64,000 bases of DNA. Source: Glutinoglossum americanum (lineage: Eukaryota > Ascomycota > Geoglossomycetes > Geoglossales > Geoglossaceae). Shown here piece by piece: positions 1-9,861 of this stretch. The stretch spans positions 269,454 through 333,453 of the forward strand of contig JAGHQL010000002.1 in the NCBI GenBank assembly GCA_020080175.1, read 5' to 3'. A program made the translations under genes and the position numbers. How positions within the stretch are numbered: the stretch's first letter is position 1; each line of letters opens with the position of its first letter. The notes below the pieces were generated by a model. That model was not told where the DNA came from, did no database searches, and saw nothing but the letters and a program-made list of their open reading frames with translations.

Positions 1-3000
1 AAGTGGACTGGAAACCGTGGGAAACTCGGAAGCCTAGCCCTTGTGAACATTCCCAACGGCTGGTATGCCCTACCCAAGCCTTCTGGCTCAGCAAACTCCA
101 GGGTGGTAAGAAAAAGCTCTGCCGGTAGAGACCCGACGGAGTTTGCCCATATGCTTGGTTTAATTCGGAAATCGTAATTGTTCGTGGTTTTGAGATTTAG
201 CGCCAGTTGCGCATTCCTCATTGCTGGCAGTTGCTTGTGGTAAATAGGTAGCAAATTTGCATCCAAGTACTTGCCCTTTCGTAGTAACAAGCAAGCTTCA
301 AAAGCTGCTGATCTCTTAGCTATGGATTTCTTTGACGAAGCTCTACCGGTAGCAGAAAGAATTGGGGAATTTTCTGGTAGGATAACCTCGCATACGAACT
401 CCTTCGCCCTAGGAGACACGATGTAAGCTGGCTGAGGCGTGCTGTCGAGGTTATGGGGCTGCAAAAAGTGAGCAACATTCGCCTTGCAATCGATAAGTTG
501 AACTGACCAGGCAGCTGACGAAGTGCGACAAAACCGCTAAGCTTGAACCATATGTCAACTTTGCACCAGTTTCTGGGTCTGTGAATGATCTCTGCATTGA
601 ATCATATAAGCCATCTAGGTCATGGTCATTGCCTTGTAATAGCCGGTCCGCAGGAAGAGATTCGCAGAATCGCCGCATTTTATCCTGCAGGAAACTCAGT
701 TAGTGGAGCTATAGATGTGTGGTAAATTAAAAGGTGGGCTACCTCTGATGTTCTCACATCTCTTACGGACTCAACGTGAACTCCATTACCCTTCTCGATC
801 ATGTGGACATACTAGCAATAATCAGTCGGATCCACCACGGCCAAATATATCGCTTCTTACTCGTGAATTAGTATGACGAGCTCGCCCACGGGACTGGATG
901 TATTGGATTAGGGTTCCGTAGAGATTAAACCTGCCTCAATCAGCTCTCTCCTCTTGACGTCCAAACCTGATACCTACCGTACGACAAGATTGCAATCTGG
1001 GATATCAAGGCCCTCCTCGGCAACTGAGGTTGCAAACTAGGGTATTGTTAGAGCTCTTAGCCGTGCACCTGCGGGGGCTAATTTACCAGGCAGTTCAAGA
1101 TGCCCTTCCTGAAACTTATGAGTGTAACAACCTGCTGTCGAAAAGATACGTTGAGATCACCGGGCTCTCCTGTTCTCGTCCCAATTAATATCCCCGGTCG
1201 AAGGTTTGGCCCACCGGTACGGGAGAAAAGGTCCCCCAAAAGCTTTGCTGTGTATCGGTGTTGAACGAAGACAATACATTTTGCCTCTGTGGGGCGTTCA
1301 AAAACCAATAACAGATAATGGTGCAAGAGTAGAACTTTGGGGCTCAGATCCCCAGGGATAGCTTTCGGTTCTCTGAAAGTATGCTTGCTAACTATCTCTC
1401 TGGCCTCTTTGAGTCGGGCAACTTCAGCGTCGAGCTTTGACATGGAATACCCGGCCTTTTTGGACACAAAGTCTCGTTCGATTTTGCTCTCCAATTTCCG
1501 AGCCTCTTCCTCCGCCAGGAAAAATGACCACACTTGATCAGCAAACCATGACCCGAGCTCAGAGCTGGCTTCTCTGGCAAAACGGAAAGGCTTTGAGAGT
1601 ATGGCCATATCTCCAAAGCTTGCCTTCAGACACTTGTACAGCGGAGTCTCGAACTGAGGGAGCAATTTGTCATACTGAGCAACAACTTCGTTCGGGCGAT
1701 TCACAGATTTCTGCAAAAGCTTTAAGTCAGACGCTGTAGCGATCTGACAGTGAAGGAGTGTCTCCAAGTCCCTACAAGGTTGTCAAAACTGCGGTTTCTG
1801 CTGGAGGGTGAAGCACCCTACCGAGCAGCTTTGACAACGTCCACCCTCGCATCAACAGGGGAAGCAGTCATCCCAAATATCTTCGGACGCTTGCTCTCGT
1901 CTGGTTCGGCAAGATAAAAGTCTTTGATTATCCTATAAAGAGAAAAGACAAATGAACACATAATTAAATCTGTGATCTGAAACCTATGGGGAGAGCAGGA
2001 TGGGGCTAACCTTGCGTATGAGTGATTTTTCTTAGCATGGTGGGCTTCATCAAATATCAATAGATTGATCCGGTCAATGGTAATAAATGAATGCATAAGA
2101 CATTGATACAGCACCTCGGCAGTGCAGACAATGACCATGTTTTCTGAAAAGTGTTTTTCCCAAGTACTCTTTTGCCATAAATCGCAGCCCATCTCTCCAC
2201 AAAAGCGCTCGATATTCGTGCCCAGATTGCATTCGAGCACAGCATGCTGCTGAAAGACGAGTGTCACGGAGTCTACCTATATTCATTCGATCAGCAACTA
2301 GATAACACAACCCGAAGAGATCTAAATACGAGAAAAAACGCAATTCGGGGTGAAATCCCCAACGCCCTATTCTCGAGCTCTTGATCGAGCACGTGTCTAA
2401 GAAGCAATACCGCGATCAGTGTCTTTCCGGAGCCTTTGTCCAGTCAGCGATGTAGGTCAGCCATATTTAGATGAATATGTGCTCTAACCAGTATCGAGCA
2501 CGGCTATTATGTTTTGCTTCTTGGCTCTCTCAAAAAGCTCAGTTTGATATTCTCTTGGATCAGTGATGATGACAGTTGATTCCTGTTTTGATATAAGGCT
2601 TCTTGTAGAAAGGGCTGCATCATCCACAGCCTGGACTGTTGTCTTAAGATCTTCCTTGCAAATAGTCTTTGCTCGTGTTGAGAACCTAGAATCTTTTTAG
2701 CAGCAAATATCATATAGACGCTCCTATTAAAGAGCTTAGGCTCACCAGGAATGGAACTTTGCGTTCTGTCGTCGCCTCCTCTCCGAGACGTTAGGCTGCG
2801 CTGATAAAAGCGTTTCTCCTTCTTCGTCAGTCTCGGACTCATTCTCGGCTACGATTGGTGTATTGTTTGTTTGTTCTTGTGTTAGGGAGATAGAAGACAG
2901 TTGTGACATATTATAGGGCATCCCCGAACTGTCCACATTAGTAAGTTCATCAGTCAGGCATAACACCGAATCTACCGCCTGGCTAACCCCAGCTCGTATC

Positions 3001-3083
3001 AAGCTTGGAGCATCCGGCATCTCCTCATCAATATCGATCAAGTTCCCTGTTAAACTGGCCATATCGACGATCTGAGATGCCAT
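1..3083 (-). CDS. DCL1: Dicer-like protein 1, 5' part (truncated by window edge)
   Basis: An RNAi ribonuclease that cuts long dsRNA into small RNAs. Exons in gene order: 3083-2746, 2685-2489, 2433-2330, 2276-2011, 1932-1822, 1771-1087, 1036-978, 930-861, 811-743, 684-508 and 458 to beyond base 1, about 844 codons with consistent phase. After an acidic leader come the Dicer helicase start TDPREYQ, motif I DTGSGKT (about residue 178), DEAHH (about 290), MTASP, and in the second helicase lobe [15 protein letters not shown] and QSRGRARH. The dimerisation (DUF283) region follows (ending [13 protein letters not shown]), then the start of the PAZ-side linker. The two RNase III domains must lie left of the window, so catalytic residues cannot be checked. 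The leader and helicase resemble Pezizomycotina DCL1 more than DCL2. Start is the first in-frame ATG (MASQIVDM). Confidence 0.9.
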
Positions 3084-3814
3084 CTAAATTGTCACTGGCG
3101 GATGCAGGGTATGACTGCAGCAGTTAAAGTTAATGAACGAGTGAATGAATTGCTAGTGACATTTAAGCGTGATTGACAACAGCCAATCCAATTCCTTATG
3201 CGTTGTCAGGACCGCAGCGGATGCGCAAGTATCCGTTTCTGGCCAACCTTTCAACCGGGCAAAGAAGCATCAAAGTTCAAGTTGTGTATTAAATTCTCAT
3301 TGTATTTCAAATAAAACAAGATTCGTGGGATTTCTTTTTCCTCTTATCTCTTCTCACGCGGATCTCTGCGATGCCTTGACCTTCCAGATATGAGTAGTCA
3401 ACCCAGTGATGCAGCGGTCCTGACGGGAGAGGCCAATGTCAGTTTTCGAGTTTTATATGTATCCTCGGCAAGTTGACAAATACATAAATTTGTTTGGAAC
3501 TCTGATTAGCGTCAGGTCCAATGCGACTGCGTGAACGATATCTCGTCGCCTATTTGCTGAGGGACCCGATGTCAATACCTTAACCGACCTAAGCTAATGA
3601 CCTACACAGCACTCCCTAAATTTAAAATACTATATCACGTTCAGACCAGCATCCAGTTCTTGGTGGAGCTAATTCACAATGACCATCCGCGGCTGCCGGT
3701 CGCATGATGTCATCGTTGTCGTATATACTTTAAGAAGTGGCCAAATGCTGGTTCTCTTAGAGCTAGCATCGACCCACTTGTCTCCCTCACCAAGTGTCCA
3801 TTATCGATCTCAGT
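3084..3814. other. Divergent intergenic region DCL1 / EGT1
   Basis: No gene seen. It serves as shared 5' region for the two divergent genes. It contains an 11-bp inverted match (GTCAGGACCGC near 3205 and its complement near 3413) and the CYS3-type site listed separately. Short open frames here lack ATG or coding character. Confidence 0.6.
3704..3713. promoter_or_regulatory. Perfect CYS3/MetR-type bZIP consensus upstream of EGT1
   Basis: The sequence ATGATGTCAT fits ATGRYRYCAT, the consensus reported for the Neurospora sulfur regulator CYS3 (MetR in Aspergillus), at every position. It lies 101 bp before the EGT1 ATG. Ergothioneine takes its sulfur from cysteine, so sulfur control is plausible. 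Binding is inferred. Confidence 0.5.
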
Positions 3815-6800
3815 ATGGCGGACTCTGCAACTACAGGCTGTGTGCTACTCAGAGCGATCTCGCCAAATGGCTTTGCAGAAAATCAGCTACCAACGACTCT
3901 AAACTTTAGTAGTCAATCAACAAATGGCTTTGCAGAACCGGCGAACGGCGGTTCAACGACCTCTAACTTCAGCAGTAATGTTCAGATTGTTGATATTCGT
4001 CGCAATGGGATTGACCATTCAATCTTAGATGACATGCTTGCGAAATTGCAGCCCGCAGAAGGGGAGGAAAAGAGAATGCCTACACTCCTTCTTTACGACT
4101 CTGCCGGCCTCAAGCTCTTCGAAGAGATTACTTACCTAGACGAGTATTATCTCACAAACGAAGAGATCCAGGTACTGGAACTATACGCGGAACAGATTGC
4201 ACAGAGGATTCAACCAGGTTCAATCTTAGTAGAGTTGGGAAGCGGGTATGGAACAAACTGCCTTCTCAGCTCTTAGAACATCTATTGATATCATGTACAT
4301 ACAATAGTAGTTAATCAATTTACTGATTCTCACATTAGTAATCTTCGCAAAATCAATATCTTATTACAAGCGCTTGACCGGGTTGGCGCGGCGTTCGAAT
4401 ATTATGCTCTCGATTTGTCTCTCCCGGAGCTTCATCGCACGTTCTCGGTTTTTCCGAACGGGACCTATAAGAATTTGAAATGCTATGGCCTCCATGGGAC
4501 GTACGACGATGGGCTCGAATGGCTCAAGATGCCAGAGAATCGCCTTAAACCGAAGTGCATTTTGTCACTTGGTTCGAGCATCGGAAACTTCACCCGGAAT
4601 GAAGCGGCAGAGTTTTTGAGCGGTTTTGCCAGTAGCGTTTTGCGACCTGGGAACGGTGATCTGATGCTGGTCGGATTAGATGCATGCAAGAATCCAGAGA
4701 AAGTCTGGACAGCTTACAACGATCCCAAGGGAATCACTGAAGCTTTCATTATGAACGGCATGTTGCACGCGAATAAGGTTTTGGGAAAGAACTACTTTCA
4801 CCTGGACGACTGGAATTATATAGGAGAGTACAACATTGATGCGGGGTGCCACCAGGCCTTCTACCTACCCGTAAGGGACGTCAACATCCAGAACATTAAA
4901 ATCAAGGCCGGAGAAAAGGTAAGAATAGAAGAGAGCTATAAATATTCCATCGCCGAATCGACATGTCTTTGGGACTCTTCTAATCTTGTAGAAGGCGCGA
5001 GGTGGAACTCTAGATCTGGAGAATATCGTATGTATCCCGCCTACGGCTAAGCGTTTTGATAAGGAATTTTGCATACCCTTTGTTTGATTGCTTTGCATAG
5101 AGCCCACATATTCCATTGGTTGGATACTCCCTAACGAGCGACTTAACCAGATTTACATATGCTTTCACGACCTCCCTTTTTATACTCTCTCCGACCGGAG
5201 AAGTATGCTGCGAGGCCTGTACCTAACCTTTCAGAGTGGGAAAATCTATGGGCAGCATGGACCGCAGTCTCTATGGACATGGTTCCTCAAGAGGAGCTCT
5301 TTTCGAAGCCTATCAAGCTTCGCAATGCATGTATTTTCTACTTGGGCCATATCCCGACTTTTCTGGATATTCACCTCACTCGTGCGACTACGGGTAAATC
5401 CACCGAGCCGAGCTACTATACTCAAATCTTCGAGCGCGGCATTGATCCAGATGTTGATAATCCCGAAGATTGCCACGCACACAGCGAGATTCCTGAGTCG
5501 TGGCCCCCTGTGGAAGAAATTTTAGCCTTCCAGGACAGGGTCCGCGATCGACTCCGAGAGCAGTACACGGCCAAGGTGGTTGAGGCAGACCGCAATCTCG
5601 GAAGAGCGCTGTGGATTGGATTCGAGCACGAGGTCATGCATCTTGAGACTTTGCTCTATATGCTTTTGCAGAGTGACAAATCTCTCCCGCCTCCTGACAT
5701 AACTCGCCCTGATTTCGAGGCCATGGCATACCAGGCCGAGATCCGTGCGGTCCCAAACGAATGGGTCACCGTCCCCGAACAGAAAATTTCCATTGGTCTT
5801 GAAGATCCCGAGAGAGTCCTTAATACCCACGGGTTCTTTGGCTGGGATAATGAAAAACCCCAGCGCAGCACTGCCGTTGCGAGTTTCCAAGCCAAAGCCA
5901 GGCCCATCACCAACCAAGAGTACGTCCGATATCTCGAGGAGACAAACAAGCAGGCACTGCCAGCTTCTTGGGTCTGTGAGCCATCACCCAATGGTATATC
6001 ATCAATTAATGGTGACAAGAATGGTCATGCCATTGGTAGTGTATCATCCAACCAAGACAATTTAACAGGGAAGTTTGTAAGAACATTTTTTGGAAAAGTG
6101 CCTTTGGCTCAAGCATTGCATTGGCCAGTCATTGCATCATATGACGAACTCGCTGGATGTGCCAAGTGGATGAATGGGAGAATCCCAACAGCAGATGAAG
6201 TTCGAAGCATTTACGCTTATGTTGATCAATCTAAGACGAAAGATGCCGAGAATGTGCTTTCGAGGACATTCTCTGCAGTTAATGGGTAAGCCCTTTACGT
6301 CACCGCCTACCACCGCCCGAAAACTATGTCTTACGAATTCTAGCCATCTATCAAACAATGGCGTCGAGGAGACCCCGCCATCACACCCTCCCAGTAATGA
6401 TTTTCCCAGCGTCGAAACTAGTCCGGACCCGCGCCAGCTCTTCTCAAACCTTGAGGGCTGCAACGTTGGTTTCAAACACTGGCACCCAACACCAGTCACT
6501 CAGAACGGAAACAGGTTATCCGGTCGATGTGACTTTGGAGGGGCCTGGGAATGGACAAGCTCGACGTTGGAGAAACATGAAGGATTTGAACCTATGTCGC
6601 TTTATCCTGCTTATACCGGTTAGTTGTGGGATTGTTTTTTTTCTCCCCCCCCCCCCCGCAGCCCCGCAGCTCGAGATAAAGACGGCTGACAAGAGAAAAA
6701 AGCGGACTTTTTTGACGGTAAGCATAATATTATATTAGGGGGTTCTTGGGCCACCCACCCCAGGATCGCTGGGAGGAAGACCTTGTAAGTTCCATCCACC

Positions 6801-6926
6801 ATCATTCTTGCCGATTCCAATCGACTTGTGGGAACTGATTGCCGTGGCTACTCCTTTAGTGTGAATTGGTACCAGCGCAACTATCCGTATGTATGGGCAG
6901 GAGCACGTGTTGTGCGTGATCTCTAG
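3815..6926 (+). CDS. EGT1: Ergothioneine biosynthesis protein Egt1 (histidine trimethyltransferase / sulfoxide synthase fusion)
   Basis: Makes hercynine from histidine with SAM, then couples it to cysteine with iron and oxygen to form the hercynylcysteine sulfoxide. Exons 3815-4245, 4339-5027, 5151-6285, 6344-6618, 6703-6784 and 6860-6926 give 892 aa, normal for the fungal fusion. The N-terminal half is the EgtD-like methyltransferase (LVELGSGN, then SLGSSIGNFTRNEA). The C-terminal half is EgtB-like: DinB-type iron ligands in YLGHIPTFLDIH (about 437) and HEVMHLE (about 532), then the FGE-sulfatase-like fold ending NWYQRNYPYVWAGARVVRDL. Intron 4 holds a T8 and C12 tract. The start ATG (MADSATTG) is the first true ATG; an upstream in-frame GTG was ignored. 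About 40 N-terminal residues are low-complexity with a repeated NGFAE motif. Confidence 0.93.
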
Positions 6927-7759
6927 TTTGCAGGATTTCGGCAAGTTTAATGATAATACTAACGCTCTCTTTCGTTCATTACCGCTGCTCGCAAAATCTG
7001 GAAACTTAATAATTGTGCTCATGCTTCCCCAACTCTAGTCTGTCATTTAAGTCTTAGGGACTATTCTATAGTATTCCGCAAGTGCTTGGTTTTGGAGGAA
7101 CCTAATCCGCAAATGACAAGCTAGGTCTTTGATGGCAGAGACAGAAAGGTTGTGTGTATCTAATTGGTTTGAATTTAATCGTACTGCCCTTAATATTTTT
7201 TTTCACCAGAGTTTATGTCGAAACTTAGATAGAGCCCGATACCCCTATTCCCTGAGATTAGAGGCCGAAAACCCCTAGAGTCCTAGCAGTGCTACTGCTG
7301 GCATAAAAGCCCCTCGTATACATAGATTACCGTTTAAGAACCACCTGCTTGGAGGCGTCATGGATTATCTAATCTTGTGGGGGTAAAACTCGGCCGCATT
7401 CTATTAACTATTATTTTTCCCTATTCTAAACTACCCTAGAAAATAAAATACTAAACTGACAAAGTGAAGGGTTTTATATTTGTGGCGAAGCAACATGCCA
7501 TCCGTTTCCCCCTTGTGGTGTAAGGGGTGCCGTGGGGGTAGTCAATACTTTTAAGAAGCATTTTATCGTTAAAAAGAAAAACAGGAATAGAAGGAAGGGT
7601 TTTATGTTCGCAGCGATAAATAATACCATCTGTTTCTCCCTAGATTAGGGGACCAACCCCTAGAATGGGATTGGTGATGCCCCGAGCTTAAAACAAAAAC
7701 ATGGGCATGAATGCCGAACGCCGGGAACTGTGAGGTCCGGGTTGCTTGTTTGGAAGCGC
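6927..7759. other. Convergent intergenic region with repeats
   Basis: 3' flank of EGT1 and of the small secreted-protein gene. AT-rich, no coding frame recognised. It holds the imperfect direct repeat listed separately and several CCCCTA/TAGGGG strings. Confidence 0.5.
7466..7651. repeat. Imperfect direct repeat, two copies of about 60 bp, 128 bp apart
   Basis: Copy 1 (7466-7526) and copy 2 (7594-7651) both start GAAGGGTTTTAT. They share CCATC.GTTTC.CCCT in the middle and end in AAGGGG or TAGGGG. Divergence is roughly one base in four. Could be a decayed tandem duplication or a relic of a small mobile element. Confidence 0.6.
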
Positions 7760-8848
7760 CTACAAGAGGAAGGCCATAGCAAGGGCTGCGGTGAGGCCCA
7801 CTATGGGGGCCTTGAAGACCGAGCCGGAGCCTTGGAATAAGATGGGTGTCTCTTGCTCTGAGTAGGTGGTTAGGACGTTTTAACCTATCAGTGTGGAGTA
7901 GATGGCAGGAAGAGAGGAGCTTACCAGGAGTAGGAGCGAAGGTATAACTACTCGCAGCTGGACCTCCGGAGTAGGAACTTGTTGAGTTATGGAATGGGAA
8001 AGGGGTGGTGAAATTCGAGGTTTCAGTGGACCGATGGTATGGGTCGATGTTGAATTCCACCTTGCCAAACACGATGGTAATAGGAGATATTGTTTCCGTA
8101 CTGGAACCCATGGAAGTACTCAGCGGTGCGGTAACGTTGTAAGCGATAGGCTTCACTTCCTCTTTGCAGGTTGGGCAGCTCTGGGTGGTGTAGCAACCGC
8201 AGTCTGTGTCGACTCTGACAATGCCGCAGTTAGTGCAGACCTTGGCGAAGTAGTAATCATTGTTGTTGCTATAGAAATTTATGGAGTTGTCGTTGAAGCT
8301 GTCTAGGTCGCGGAATTGTTAGTAGGGGGTTTAATTTCCCAATAGATTAAATGCAAGGTCCAAGGCAATACATACTAATGATATTACCGCTCAGGATACC
8401 GTTGAAGTCGCCGTTGTCTAGTAAAAGCCATCAATTAAGTGCATTCTGCAAGTAGGGCAGCTGTCACCGCCTTAATACAGCTTTCTAGTACATACTGATC
8501 ACGCCGGTGCTATTGCCGCTATTGCTAATGACGTTGTTGCCAAAGCCGTTGCCAGAGCCTGTATCGTGTTAGGACTTATGAGTTTGTCTTGCCCGTACCA
8601 CAGTTTCACCCACCAATAGAGCCCGGAGCATTGCCCATCTATGCATCCCAGTTAGTATCTAATGTGTACCAATGGGGTCGAATGGACTCCCCAGACGGTT
8701 CATACTCAACGCCGTTGGTCTCGGTGAGCAACGGAGTTCTAGTATGAACCCTGTGATCGGGCATCCTCGGAATCGGGGTGTGGCTCACCTTAAGGCCGGC
8801 TATGGCACATGGCATAGCCAACGCAGCGTAAATAATTGTACTCAGCAT
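7760..8848 (-). CDS. Small secreted, probably GPI-anchored Gly/Asn-rich protein with six cysteines
   Basis: Unrecognised family. Exons in gene order 8848-8789, 8638-8614, 8558-8496, 8417-8376, 8302-7925 and 7857-7760 close in frame at 221 aa. Exon 1 is exactly a 20-residue signal peptide ending in AIAGLK. Exons 2-4 (25, 63, 42 nt) encode a Gly/Asn-rich stretch with repeated GN/NG steps. Exon 5 has a compact cysteine block: VCTNCG, DCGCYTT and SCPTCK, six Cys within about 28 residues. A Ser/Thr-rich region with N-glycosylation sequons follows. The last 20 residues are hydrophobic (VFKAPIVGLTAALAMAFLL), as in GPI-signal C-termini. Likely a cell-wall or secreted surface protein. Introns have strong donors and CTAAC-like branch sites, but exon 2's donor (GTGGGT) was chosen for phase. 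Confidence 0.72.
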
Positions 8849-9148
8849 GGTAATAAAATTGGTTAACAAAAGGTAGTTTTTCAATAACAGAAAATTCCAC
8901 ACCCACAAGAGGTTGCGCCTTTATTTATACATCAAGTCGAGGTGGTAGAACCTACTCGGCCTGGAAAGGAATGTTGAGAAATGGTATACGCTTCAATGAC
9001 AGCCGGCTTGAGTTTGGAGGTAGTTCGAGGGAAACACTAGCCGCTATGATAGCGGTGGGGAGGTGTGCGATTTATTAATATAGGAAGCTCAGCGAGGGAA
9101 GCAGCTTTCGGTGACCGCATCAGTACCTGCGCTAGGCTCTTTTGCTCC

Positions 9149-9155
9149 TGACTCA
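9149..9155. promoter_or_regulatory. GCN4/CpcA-type site TGACTCA
   Basis: Exact palindromic TGACTCA, the core bound by Gcn4/CpcA bZIP regulators of amino-acid synthesis, 707 bp before the sulfite reductase ATG. A 7-mer this short occurs often by chance. Confidence 0.25.
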
Positions 9156-9442
9156 ACAGATGTCTCAATGCACCGCCCAGGGACGTAGCTCAGTCCAGAA
9201 CAAAATGATTGAGACCAGTGGCGCATCGTGCGCCAAGAAAACGCAGTTGTAGGTTACGCACAAGTTCAGATAAACAACGTAGAGAGATGTCGTACACAAT
9301 ATAGCTGGTCCTTAATCTCCCTGGATGGAGATTCGCAATAGAATGTCCAGACTTACGATGAAAGCCCACCGTAGTTTTCAGGAAATTTTTCAAGGAAACC
9401 CACTGAAAGGAACAACATGAATTGAAGGGATGAGCCCTTATA

Positions 9443-9452
9443 ATGACACCAT
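9443..9452. promoter_or_regulatory. Perfect CYS3/MetR-type bZIP consensus upstream of sulfite reductase
   Basis: ATGACACCAT matches ATGRYRYCAT at all ten positions, 410 bp before the ATG of the sulfite reductase gene, a classical target class of CYS3/MetR sulfur control. Confidence 0.55.
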
Positions 9453-9861
9453 CGTCACTTTCTGCGTTCAAGACTCTAGAGTAGTAGAGGCGCAGGAAAA
9501 AGGCCAGGTGAAATGGCTACACTGGGACCAGACAATTTCCAATCGGAGAACTTGCAGTGAAAGCAGGCATCCTAAGCACAGTACATGCCTCGGAGCCTGA
9601 GGTTCTAACGAACAAAGGCCGCGAGTCGGGAGTTGCAGATATATTCGCTGACAAACTTCGGAACACCTGCAAGCACGTCAATTTCAGCCAATAACCGCCC
9701 ACTCTTTCATTTTATACCGGCAGCGTACTTTTCCCAACTTCAATAATTCAACGGCTGAACCTTTTCGGATCTGACACCTGCACCCGTATAGAAGCGTAGA
9801 ATTCTCGGTACTTCAATTCGCAGCCTACTGCTGTCTGCAACAGGCAGCAGAGTCGCCCAGA

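Larger units (their letters stand above)
8849..9861. other. Divergent intergenic region (secreted protein / sulfite reductase)
   Basis: About 1 kb with no recognisable gene; three short minus-strand open frames have no coding character. It carries a GCN4/CpcA-type site and a CYS3-type site, listed separately. Confidence 0.5.

Noticed and set aside
9181-9240. GTAGCTCAGT string resembling a tRNA D-arm
   Set aside because: No acceptor pairing, anticodon stem or T-arm can be built around it.
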